Source: Phycisphaerae bacterium
GTDB taxonomy: Bacteria; Planctomycetota; Phycisphaerae; Tepidisphaerales; Tepidisphaeraceae
Assembly (NCBI GenBank): GCA_030448225.1
Contig: JAUJNJ010000003.1
Span: 62,001-126,000, forward strand
Reading direction: 5' to 3'
DNA: 64,000 nt
A program made the translations under genes and the position numbers. The stretch's first letter is position 1, and each line of letters starts with the position of its first letter. Below, one piece after another: positions 1-8,598 of the stretch. The notes under the pieces were generated by a model. The model was not told the DNA's origin. It searched no databases and saw only the letters and a list, made by a program, of their open reading frames with translations.

Positions 1-660
1 GGAAGCCGGTCCCGTACTCGGCGATGTTCCCGACGAAGGCGACCGCCGGGCGCCGAGCGGAACACCGGCCGGCTGTCGACCGTCACCGTCAGCGGCGGGT
101 ACGCGTACAGGCCGACGGCCAGCGCCGCGGGCAGGGCGTAGCTCGTGTACCAGATCGGCCCGCGGGCAGGCGGTCGAGCTCGTGCACGATGTGGGCGTCG
201 AACCCGACGCCCGCCATCAGCAGGAACAGTCGGCCGCAGGCGCGGGCCGCGTCGAGGCGCACGATCTGCCGCCGGGCGATCGCCTCGCTCACCTGGCGGT
301 CGAGGTGGCGGTCGTCCCACCGGATCCCGAGGTGGCGGACCATGAGGTTCGCCGTGCCGAGCGGGACGATCAGCAGCGGCGTCTCCTGCCCGGCCGGGCA
401 CTCGCCGGGCGCCGCCGTGGCCGTGGCGGTCGACGAAGAGCCGGTCGGCCACGGGCGGAGCGTGCCGTCGCCGCCGATCACGATCGCGGCCCGCACGCAC
501 GGCCCGAGCACGTCGATCGGCAGCGACGCCGGCCGGTCGGTCAGGATGACGACCTCGTACCCGTCCGCCCGCAGCCGGGTCGAAAGCCGCCGCGCGATCG
601 TCCCCCGCGGCCCCGGCCGGCGATCGGGTTGGCGAAGATGAGGATCCGCTCGGTTGGCAT
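1..660 (-). CDS. Diacylglycerol kinase family lipid kinase, partial and frameshifted
   Basis: Likely phosphorylates a lipid alcohol such as diacylglycerol or a sphingoid base with ATP at the cytoplasmic membrane. The ATG at 660 opens MPTERILIFANPIAGRGRG, the usual N-terminal phosphate-binding loop of the DAGK catalytic domain. The family signature IVIGGDGTLR follows, then PLLIVPLGTANLMVRHLGI (nucleotide-binding loop) and MAGVGFDAHIVHELD. Near the window start another frame reads AFVGNIAEYGTGF, matching the family's conserved NIPxYGGG-type strand. The reading frame changes at about 610, 440, 170 and 30, each by one base, so no single open frame covers it. The C-terminal lipid-binding domain lies outside the window. 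The family is clear; substrate and gene name are not. Confidence 0.75.
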
Positions 661-732
661 GAATTCACTCGCGCGCCGCACCACTTCGGGCCGCGCGCAG
701 TCGCAGGACCTGATTCGTGAAGCTCGATTGCC

Positions 733-880
733 CCCATTTAGCCCGCTCGCTTGCGAGCCGCGTCCGGGTGCGCCGGTCGGGACAGCCTGATTCGACCGGG
801 AAGGACGCGACCCGTTACGTCACTTACGCCGAGGCAAATCACCCACCCCTACGCGGCCCGCGAGCGGGCCCGCTAAACCG
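733..880. repeat. Inverted repeat with GCTCGCTTGCGAGC core
   Basis: Left arm TTTAGCCCGCTCGCTTGCGA (about 736-755) faces right arm CGCGAGCGGGCCCGCTAAA (about 856-874). Each arm is itself partly palindromic. A relative occurs at 3474-3598. It lies in the gap between the lipid kinase gene and the TPR/alpha-CTD gene, which are divergently oriented, so a role as a simple terminator is unlikely. Function unknown. Confidence 0.6.
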
Positions 881-1078
881 GGGAGGACCCTGCGTCCGCG
901 TCGTCCGAGGGGCCGCGCCGCGCCGGTACCGGTTGCGACCTCGGCAGGATCTGACTATAGTTGCCGGGCTTGAGCAGCTTAGCGAATCGGGCGCGATCGG
1001 GGCAACGCCGTGTCCCGCCGGTCGCGCCGTGCGAGCGAACGTTCGGTCCGAACCCGGTTTAAGAGACGAAACGTCGAT

Positions 1079-1989
1079 ATGAGCGAAGCGACGATTGCAT
1101 CCATCAACGAGCACGCCGCCGAGGAATACTCGCCGCGGGCTCGAAGCGGACAAAGAGGGCAACCACGAGCGGGCCGTCGAGTTTTACGAGCGGGCTCTCG
1201 GGGAGAACCCGGACCACGAGACGGCCGCGTTCCAGCTCGCGGTGCTGTACGACCGCCGGGCCGAGGACGCCAAGGCGATCGAGCTCTACGAGCGGATCAG
1301 CACGAGCCCGCCGGTGCACCTCAACGCCCTGATGAACCTCGCGGTGCTCTACGAGGACAACAACCACTACGACGAGCGCACCGCTGCTCGACGCGATCCT
1401 CCGCACCGACCCGAACCACGCGCGCGCCCGCCTTTACATGAAGGACGTCGAGTCGGCCCGCAGCCAGTACTACGACGAGGACGGCGACCGCCGCGGCGGC
1501 CGCACCGACGCGGTGCTGAACATCCCGATCACCGACTTCGAGCTGTCGGTCCGCAGCCGCAACTGCCTGAAGAAGATGAACATCAAGTCGCTCGGCGACC
1601 TGCTGCGTACGACCGAGCAGGAACTGCTGAGCTACAAGAACTTCGGCGAGACGAGCCTCAACGAGATCAAGGCGCTGCTGGCCCAGAAGGGCCTGCGCCT
1701 CGGCCAGGCCGCCGACCCCGCCGGCGCCGCCGCCGCCACCCGCCGCCCGTCGGTCGCCGCCGCGGGCAACGTGGCGCCCGAGGTGCTCGGCAAGTCGGTC
1801 GCCGACCTCGAACTCTCTGTGCGCAGCCGCAAGGCGCTGCAGCGGCTCAACATCAACTCCCTCTCCGAGCTCGCCAGCCGCACCGAGGACGAACTGCTCG
1901 GCTGCAAGAACTTCGGCCAGACCAGCCTTAACGAGATCAAGCAACAGCTCGGCACCTTCGGGCTGTCGCTCCGCAAGCTGGAAGACTAG
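1079..1989 (+). CDS. TPR protein with two RNA polymerase alpha-CTD-like domains (frameshifted)
   Basis: Reconstructed length is about 300 residues from ATG 1079 (MSEATIASINEHAAEEYSPR). The N-terminal part (about residues 20-115) has tetratricopeptide helices, e.g. AVEFYERALGENPDHETAAF and NALMNLAVLYEDN. The rest holds two copies of the helix-hairpin-helix module of the RNA polymerase alpha C-terminal domain: FELSVRSRNCLKKMNIKSLG...NFGETSLNEIKALL (about 1530-1680) and LELSVRSRKALQRLNINSLS...NFGQTSLNEIKQQLG (about 1806-1950). In the real alpha subunit this module contacts UP-element DNA and activators. Here it is detached from the alpha N-terminal domain, so the protein cannot be the core subunit. 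One-base frame changes occur near 1138 and 1384. DNA- or factor-binding is inferred from the fold. Comparable TPR/alpha-CTD proteins are known from planctomycetes. Confidence 0.8.
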
Positions 1990-2083
1990 TTGCGAGTTGG
2001 GAGTTGCTAGTTGCTAGTAGATGCGAGGAGTTCTGCTCCTCCACTAGCAACTAGCAACTGACCACTAGCAACTCCCTAGCAAC
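1986..2083. repeat. Self-complementary AGTTGCTAG word cassette
   Basis: The gap after the alpha-CTD gene contains GAGTTGCTAGTTGCTAGTAG on the left and the complementary words CACTAGCAACTAGCAACTGA and CACTAGCAACTCCCTAGCAA on the right. A small inner hairpin (AGGAGTTCTGCTCCT) forms the loop. The left arm overlaps the stop codon region (GACTAGTTGC). The same words recur at 41168-41263 downstream of another gene set. It may act as a stem in the 3' UTR, but there is no T-tract. Confidence 0.75.
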
Positions 2084-2095
2084 GGCAAGGATGCC

Positions 2096-3337
2096 ATGCG
2101 ACACACCGGACGATTGGGCCGCTGGACGTGGCTGATTCTCTGCCTCGGTTTGCTCCTGCTGTGGCCGCTCGGCTGCGGGCAGAAGCAGCGAGAGCGGCCG
2201 TCGATGAAGGGCGTGCCGATCGTCCGCGTTCGCGTGCTTGAATTGCAGCAGCGCGTCACCCTCGAGTCCTCGCAGCCGCCCCTCCTCACCGTCGCGTCCA
2301 ACCCCCAGCCGCAGCGGCTCAACCTGCCCGACGACCCGGTCGTGATCGAGCTGACGCCGACCGGCTGGCGCATCGGCGGCTCGTCCGTCGGCTCGGGCGA
2401 GCTCACGCTCGAGTGCGAGGAGGAGGGCGCCCTCAGTCTCAACGGCCTGTCCCACCGCGGCAAGTACCGCCTGGTGCCCGTCGAGCCGGGGCGGTTCGAC
2501 GTGGTGAACCACGTCGACATCGACAGTTACCTCAAGAGCGTCGTGCCGAAAGAGATGCTCTGGAACTGGAGCGTCGAGGCGTACCGGGCCCAGGCGATCA
2601 TCGCCCGGACGTACGCCCTCTACGAGTGCGCGCGGATCAGCGAAAGCCGACATTTCCACATCAATAACGACGTCCGCAGCCAGGTGTACGGCGGGATCAA
2701 GGCCGAGAGCGACAAGAGCACCGTCGCGGTGGACGACACGCTCGGCGTGGTCGTCGCGTGGGGCGACTCGGGGCAGGAACGCATCTTCAAGGCCTACTTC
2801 AGCTCCTGCTGCGGCGGCGTCCGCCAGTCCGGGGCCGATGGCTTCAACGAGCCGCACGCCGCCCTCAGCGACCAGAACGTCGGCTCGCTCTGCAACGCCT
2901 CGCCGCGGTTCAACTGGCCGCCGGTGGTGGTGCGGAAGGACGAGCTCACCCGCCGCTTCCGCCTGTGGGGCGAGAAGAAGGCCCGCCCGGAGAAGAGCAT
3001 GGCTCTCGTCGACCGCATCGACGTGCAGGCCACCAACCCGTACGGGCGGCCGGTGCGGTTCGTCGTGACCGACGTCAAGGGCAACCGCTACAGCCTCATC
3101 GGCGAGGAGATCCGCTGGGCCGTCAACACTGGCGCCGCGCCGGGCACGGGCATCAACAGCAGCTTCTTCAAGCCGGTCAACGAGGACGCGACCGTCAGCT
3201 TCTCCGACGGCCACGGCTGGGGCCACGGCGTGGGCATGTGCCAGTGGTGCGCCGAAACCCAGTCGAGCCAAGGCATGCGCCACGAGGACATCGTCCTCTC
3301 CGCCTTCCCCGGCGCGAAACTGCTCCGGGCGTACTAG
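2096..3337 (+). CDS. SpoIID/LytB domain lipoprotein
   Basis: A 413-residue exported lipoprotein. The N-terminus has a basic start, a hydrophobic stretch (residues 12-24) and a lipobox LWPLGC with Cys27 as the predicted lipid anchor. The SpoIID domain is recognisable from DIDSYLKSVVPKEMLWNWSV (about residues 140-160), followed by the EAYRAQAIIARTYAL motif. It ends with GWGHGVGMCQWCAE near the C-terminus, typical of the SpoIID/LytB fold. Family members are lytic transglycosylases acting on denuded glycan strands (SpoIID) or activators of amidases (LytB). In non-sporulating bacteria such as planctomycetes the role is presumably cell-wall remodelling. The frame is intact from ATG to stop, and the start is supported by the signal sequence. 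Confidence 0.85.
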   Translation: MRHTGRLGRWTWLILCLGLLLLWPLGCGQKQRERPSMKGVPIVRVRVLELQQRVTLESSQPPLLTVASNPQPQRLNLPDDPVVIELTPTGWRIGGSSVGSGELTLECEEEGALSLNGLSHRGKYRLVPVEPGRFDVVNHVDIDSYLKSVVPKEMLWNWSVEAYRAQAIIARTYALYECARISESRHFHINNDVRSQVYGGIKAESDKSTVAVDDTLGVVVAWGDSGQERIFKAYFSSCCGGVRQSGADGFNEPHAALSDQNVGSLCNASPRFNWPPVVVRKDELTRRFRLWGEKKARPEKSMALVDRIDVQATNPYGRPVRFVVTDVKGNRYSLIGEEIRWAVNTGAAPGTGINSSFFKPVNEDATVSFSDGHGWGHGVGMCQWCAETQSSQGMRHEDIVLSAFPGAKLLRAY

Positions 3338-3425
3338 CCGAACGACCTCGCCCCGACGGTTACGGTAACAACCCCCACCCATTTAGAGCGCGTTGCATCT
3401 TCACTTAGCGGCGCCCATGCGCTCG

Positions 3426-3598
3426 GGGCTACCGCTAACGAGGTGCTTCAGACCGCTGTCGCCCGGCCGCTTGCGAGCCAAGTGCGGCGGCATGACCCCG
3501 CACGGTCCGATAAAAAGCCTCGCGCCCTGCGCGACTCGCTTCCCCTTCCATCCCGCCCGACGCGGCTCGCAAGCGAGCCCACTAAACGCGGTTGCGCC
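3426..3598. repeat. Intergenic repeat region with CGGCTCGCAAGCGAGCC palindrome
   Basis: The 380-base gap before the histidine-rich gene contains CCGCTTGCGAGCCAAG (about 3471) and CGGCTCGCAAGCGAGCCCAC (about 3562), which are mutually complementary over the GGCTCGCAAGCG core. The second is followed by TAAACGCGG, resembling the CCCGCTAAACCGGGG at about 868 in the other cassette. No gene is seen in 3338-3719. Confidence 0.55.
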
Positions 3599-3719
3599 CG
3601 ATCGATCTGACGGACCAACCACGCCCGGCGGGGCGTGTCTGCCATGTTGTCTCCGTTCCTTCGAACGTAGAATGCAGGAAGACGTTCGCGCCTCGCGTGC
3701 CCGCATAGAGGGAGCGCCC

Positions 3720-6677
3720 ATGACCGCCGCCGCCGCCAGAACCCCTCTTCGAACGCTCGCGAAGCTCGCGCTGCTGGCGGCGTGCCTGTTGCCGGCGTTC
3801 CCGCGCGCCGCGGCGGCGGGGTACGACGACTGGGACGTGATCCGCGCCCGCGAGTCGCTCGACCGCAGTGAGCGGTCGCTCGACGCCACGATCGGCGAGG
3901 CCGAACGCGCCCGCGCCGCGTTCGAGGCCGCCGACGCGCGCGCCGCGGCGCTGGCGGAGGAGGCGCGGCGGAAGGACGACGCGGCGGCGGACCTCGCCCG
4001 CCGGATCGAGGGGCGCGAGCGCGAACTCGACGCGATCCGTCCCGACCTCGACCGGGCCGACGCCGACGCGGCCGCCGCCCGGCAGGCCGCCCGCGACGCC
4101 ATCGCCCGCGACGCCGCCGCCCGCGACGCCGCGGCGCAGGCCGAGGCCGACGCGATCGCGGCGTTCGAGGCCGCCGAACCGTTCGCCGGCGCCGCCAAGC
4201 GGGCCGGGCCGCTGCCGCGGCCGCCGCGCGCGAGGCGGAGGACGCGCGCTCGAGCCGCTCGTCGGCACCGGCCCGTACCAGACGGCGACCGCGTCCCTGC
4301 AAACGGCGCAGCGGCGGCTCGACTTCCTCCCGCTCGAGCCCGCCGACCGCGTCGATCCCGCGGAACTCACGTCCGCCGAGGCGGACCTCGGCCGAGCCAA
4401 GGAGAGCGTGACGGCCTCGAGGACGCCGCACCTCGACACCGACGCCGCCGCGCGCGAGGCGCGCGGCGATCGATCAGGCCGAGGGCGAGCTTGAGAAGCT
4501 CGGCCGGGCGTTCGAGCAGAACGACGCCGAAGATCCCGGCCGTGGCCGACGCCCGCGCGGCGGCGACCGAGCAGGCCGCCCTCGACAAGGCGATCGCCGA
4601 CGCCGACGCCGCCGACGAGCCGCGTCGCCGCCCTCGACGCCCGGTATCGAGCGATTGTCGACCCTCTGTCGATCGACCGCGAACAGCTCGCCTGCCTCGA
4701 GGGGAACTCGACGCGATGCGCCGACCTCGACCGCGCGCCGACGACGCCAACGATGCCCGCGCCCGCCTCGACGACGCCGAGGCCGTTATCGCCGCCCGCC
4801 GCGACCGCGACGACGCCTACCTCGCCTACCGCCAGGCCGAGGACATCGCCGACTCGTTCTCCTCCTGGCACGGCGCCGCACGGCTTTTACTGGGGCTTCG
4901 TCACCTACCGCGTCTACGACCGGTGCGACTACTACTGCTACGACCCGCACCACCACCATCACCACCACCACAAGCGGCCGCACCGGCACCACCACGACGG
5001 GCACTGGGTCGACCGCGGCCACGGCGGGCACCACGGCGGCCGCGGGCACCACGACCGCCACCGGCACAACGTGACGCCATCCGAGCGCGCCGGCGGGCGA
5101 TTGTGCTGGCGAGCCGCAACTCCGGCGAGTCGGAATGGAAGCAGCGGAACCACCGCCGGCTGATGGAGAAGCAGCAGATCGAACAACGGCGGGCCGCGAG
5201 CGAGGCCGCCGAGCAGCGGTCGAAGCAGGAGCGACTCGCTCGCCAGCGCAGCGCCAGTCGCAGCAGTTCGCGGCCAAACAGCAGGAGACGCAGGAGTCGC
5301 AGCAGCGGCGTTGCTCGTGCAGCGGCAGGCGGCCGAGCGGGGCGGCGCGAAGGACCGCGTCCGCGCCGAGCGTCGCCAAGCCGTGCAGAACGAGGCCCAG
5401 GCGGGCGGCCGCAGGTCGATGCTCGATGAGGGTCGCCGTGCGGAGCGGGCCGAGCCGCGACGCGCGGGCCGCGGCCGAGCGGGGGCGCAAGGCGTCGGTG
5501 CCGCCGCAGTCGGTGCAGGTCATCCTGTCGCCGAGAAGGAGGCCGCGACGAAGGCGGTCGCCGCCGCTGGTACGCGGCAGCGCGCGCGGCGGCGGCGGCG
5601 CAGGCGGCGAAGCTCGAGGACCGGGCGAACGCCGCCGAGCGCGCCGCCCGGCAACAGGCCGATTCGCAGGCGAAGATCGAGCGGGCCGCCGAGCGGGAGG
5701 CGCGCCCGGCTGGCAAGGGTGCAGCAGGAGTCGGCCGCCCAGCAGGCCGCTGAGGCGAAGCGAGCCGATCGCCGGGCAGGGGGACGCCGGCCGGAATCAG
5801 CCGGGCGCCGGACGGGTCGTCGCCGCGGCTCATGGACGACGAGGCCCGGACGCGGGCGCCGAACGACGCCGTCGCCCAGCGCCGCCGGGAGCGCGAGGCG
5901 GTCGCCGAGCAGCGCGGGCGGACAAACAGTCGCGCGATCAGGCGGAGGCGGCGCGCGTGGGCGCAGCGTCAGGCGGAACGCCAGTCCGCGCGAGAAGCCG
6001 AAGCCGCCGCGTGAAAGCCGCCGCGGCGGACGGAAGGCGAATTACCGCGCGCGGCGCGCGATGAGGCCGACGCGGCGATGAAAGAACAGCGGCGGGCCGA
6101 GAAGGCGTCGGCGGCCGAGCAGGCGCGGGCCGAGGCGCAGGCCCGCCGCCAGACCGAGGCGGAGGCGAAGCGGCAGGAGCAGGCGTCCGACAACGGCCGC
6201 GAGCAGGCGATGGCGCAGGAGCGCGCCCGCCGCGACGCCGAGCGCGACGCCGCCGTCCAGGCCGCCCGCGAGCAGCGCGTCCGCGATCGGGCCGCCGCCG
6301 CCGAGCAGGAGCGGGCGGCGTCGCAGGCGCAGCATCAAGCGGCCGAGCAGCAACAGGCCCAGCGCCAGGCCGAACGCGAGGCCGCACGCGACGCGGCCCG
6401 CCAGCAGGATTCCCAGCGCGACGCCCAACGCGCCGCCGAGCGCGACGCCGCGCGTCAGCAGGAAGCCGCCCGCGACGCCGATCGCGAGTCCCGTCGCCAG
6501 CAGGAGGCCGCGGAGCGCGAGAGCCGTCGCCAGCCGTCACAGCGTTCGATGAACGTCGAGCGGCAGCGCCCCGAGCGGATCGAGCGCGCGGAGCGCCCGT
6601 CGCGCGCCGACCGCGGCGCCGCGCGCGTCTCCCGCAGCCAGGGCGAAGGAAGCGGCCGCGGCGGCCGCCGCCGATAG
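3720..6677 (+). CDS. Secreted coiled-coil protein with histidine-rich centre (heavily frameshifted)
   Basis: No family recognised. ATG 3720 opens a signal peptide (TPLRTLAKLALLAACLLPAF, cleavage near AAAAGYDD). Next comes an Ala/Arg/Glu/Asp-rich helical region of about 400 residues (e.g. LARRIEGRERELDAIRPDLD). In the middle (4880-5090) one frame reads HGFYWGFVTYRVYDRCDYYC, then a run of eight His, then repeated HHxxGH/RGHH words. The remaining 500 residues are a low-complexity coiled coil of Arg/Glu/Gln/Ala, finishing in SRSQGEGSGRGGRRR. The frame shifts at least ten times, so the total (about 985 residues) is a reconstruction and could conceal two genes. The histidine tract suggests metal binding and the coiled coils a fibrous or scaffold role in the periplasm. 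Both are inference. Confidence 0.55.
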
Positions 6678-6830
6678 TTACTGGTCGCTCGTCAATGCTG
6701 CAATGCCGCTGGCTGCGGTGCCGTCGTCACGCAAGTCGGTATGCGAGACCGCTGGTGGCTGGCCGATCGGATATCCCTTCCGCAGTTACGCCGCCTTTTC
6801 CGCGACGTCCGTGACGTGCTACGCTAGGGC

Positions 6831-7997
6831 ATGTCCGCTCCCGCGCTTTCGTACGAACTGCTCGCGCAAGACCTCACCTCCCACGCCCGGCTCGGGCGGG
6901 TCACGACTCGGCACGGCGCCTACGACACCCCGGCGTTCATGCCGGTCGGCACGCAGGGGACGGTCAAGGGCCTCCTGCCCGACCACGTGGCCGCCACGGG
7001 GTCGCAGATCATCCTCGGCAACACGTACCACCTCATGCTCCGCCCGGGCGAGAAGACCGTCGCCGCCCTCGGCGACCTTCACCGGTTCATGGCGTGGCCG
7101 GGGCCGATCCTCACCGACAGCGGCGGGTTCCAGGTCTTCTCGCTCGCGGACATCAACAAGATCACCGACGAGGCCGTCACGTTTAAGAGCCACGTCGACG
7201 GGTCGACCGTGCGCCTGACGCCGCAGCGGAGCATCGAGGTGCAGAATGACCTCGGCGCCGACATCATCATGGCGTTCGACGAGTGCCCCAAGGCGGACGC
7301 GCCGGCCGAGTACCAGGCGCGGGCGGTCGACCGGACGCTCCGGTGGGCGGAGATCTGCCTGAACGCCCACGCGCGTCCGGACGACCAGTCGCTGTTCGGC
7401 ATCGTGCAGGGCGGCACCGACCCGGACCTGCGGGCGCGCTGCGCCGAACGTCTTATTGCCATGAATTTCCCTGGATACGCCGTCGGCGGGCTGGCGGTCG
7501 GGGAGGGGTTCGAGGCGATGATGGGGGTGCTGCGGCTCGTCACGCCGATGCTGCCGGCGACGAAGCCGCGCTACCTGATGGGCGTCGGGTTCCCGCGCGA
7601 CATCGTGGCCGCCGTGGCGGCGGGGATCGACCAGTTCGACTGCGTCCTGCCCACCCGCAACGGGCGCAACGCCTACGCGTTCACCGCCGGCGGGGCGATC
7701 CGCCTGCGCAACAGCCGCTTCGCGACCGATAACGGCCCGATCGAGGACGGGTGCGACTGTTACGCCTGCCGCTCGTTCACGCGCGGCGCGGTCCGCCACT
7801 TTTTTTTCGCCGGCGAGATGCTTGGCCCCATCTTGGTTTCCCTGCATAATATTCGGTTCTTCCAACGGCTGATGGCCGACATCCGCCGCGCGATTCGGGA
7901 CGGGCAATTCGAATCGTTCAGGCAGACCGACCCGCGGTGTTCGCTGGGACCGGGGAGCACGATCGCGGCCGGCGCCGAGCCCGCCGCCGACGCCTGA
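6831..7997 (+). CDS. tgt: Queuine tRNA-ribosyltransferase (tRNA-guanine transglycosylase)
   Basis: Exchanges the wobble guanine of GUN-anticodon tRNAs (Asp, Asn, His, Tyr) for preQ1 in queuosine synthesis. The 388-residue frame is intact. Active-site features are visible: LTDSGGFQVFSL with Asp96 as general base, FDCVLPTRNGRNA with Asp270 as nucleophile, and the zinc site CDCYAC (Cys308, 310, 313) with His339 in LHN. ATG 6831 gives the normal N-terminus (YELLAQDLTSHARLGRVTT). It heads the classical tgt-yajC-secD/F gene order. The last 25 residues (GPGSTIAAGAEPAADA) extend slightly beyond the usual end and are Ala/Gly-rich. Confidence 0.97.
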   Translation: MSAPALSYELLAQDLTSHARLGRVTTRHGAYDTPAFMPVGTQGTVKGLLPDHVAATGSQIILGNTYHLMLRPGEKTVAALGDLHRFMAWPGPILTDSGGFQVFSLADINKITDEAVTFKSHVDGSTVRLTPQRSIEVQNDLGADIIMAFDECPKADAPAEYQARAVDRTLRWAEICLNAHARPDDQSLFGIVQGGTDPDLRARCAERLIAMNFPGYAVGGLAVGEGFEAMMGVLRLVTPMLPATKPRYLMGVGFPRDIVAAVAAGIDQFDCVLPTRNGRNAYAFTAGGAIRLRNSRFATDNGPIEDGCDCYACRSFTRGAVRHFFFAGEMLGPILVSLHNIRFFQRLMADIRRAIRDGQFESFRQTDPRCSLGPGSTIAAGAEPAADA

Positions 7998-8092
7998 GCC
8001 GGCAAGATTTCGCACGCCGGGCTCGGCGCGGATTCGCGGGGGGAAGTGGGACGGGCGACCCGCACGACGGGCCGCCCCTGACTGGAGCATCT

Positions 8093-8467
8093 TTGGCCGC
8101 CTTTCTCACGACGACGATGACGACCCTCGCGCAGGCCACCACCGGGCCGGCCTCCCGCCCGGCCCCCGGGTGGGCCGAGACGCTGACGAGCCCGATGACG
8201 CCGCTGCTCATCCTCGTGCTCGTGTTCTGGGTGTTCATGTTCCGCTCGAAGAAGACCACCGAGCGGCAGCGCCAGGACATGCTCGGTCAGATGAAGCGCG
8301 GCGACCGCGTCCAGACGATTGGCGGCATCCTCGGCAAGGTCGTGGACGTCGAGGAGGCGCGGGTCCTGCTGAAGGTCGACGAGAGCTCGAACACCAAGAT
8401 CTGGTTCAGCCGCAACGCGATCCACCGCGTGATCGACGAGGACGCGAAGGTGGCGGACGCGAAGTAG
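8093..8467 (+). CDS. yajC: Preprotein translocase subunit YajC
   Basis: Small accessory membrane protein of the SecDF-YajC complex. It has one transmembrane helix (MTPLLILVLVFWVFMFRS) followed by the conserved cytosolic part (QRQDMLGQMKRGDRVQTIGG, then ILGKVVDVEEARVLLKVDES). TTG 8093 is chosen because GGAG (8084-8087) sits five bases upstream. ATG 8117 in the same frame would give a protein eight residues shorter and is the alternative. It lies 95 bases after tgt and 131 before secDF, as expected for the operon. Confidence 0.9.
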   Translation: MAAFLTTTMTTLAQATTGPASRPAPGWAETLTSPMTPLLILVLVFWVFMFRSKKTTERQRQDMLGQMKRGDRVQTIGGILGKVVDVEEARVLLKVDESSNTKIWFSRNAIHRVIDEDAKVADAK

Positions 8468-8484
8468 GAAGCGACAAGACGTAA

Positions 8485-8584
8485 GAGGAGAGGTCAAGGG
8501 TCAGGATTCGGGCGTCTGCAGTCGGGATCGGCGGTCCACGGACGCCGGTGCCCGACTCTTGACCCTCGGGCGCTGACCCTCGGA
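8485..8584. repeat. GTCAAGGGTCA cassette between yajC and secDF
   Basis: GAGAGGTCAAGGGTCAGGAT (about 8487-8506) faces GACTCTTGACCCTCGGGCGC and TGACCCTCGG (about 8554-8583). The arms are built from GGTCAAGGGTCA and its complement. The same words form a longer cassette at 44631-44792. Its position inside an operon argues against a strong terminator; RNA processing or stability is possible. Confidence 0.7.
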
Positions 8585-8598
8585 CACACACACAACCC

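Noticed and set aside
1986..2083. CRISPR-like or attachment-site reading of the AGTTGCTAG repeats
   Set aside because: Words face each other as complements and lack spacers; no integrase or cas gene is nearby.
4930..5070. Histidine run as an engineered His-tag or vector contamination
   Set aside because: It is embedded in a long, compositionally similar native region with further GHH repeats and no vector sequence.
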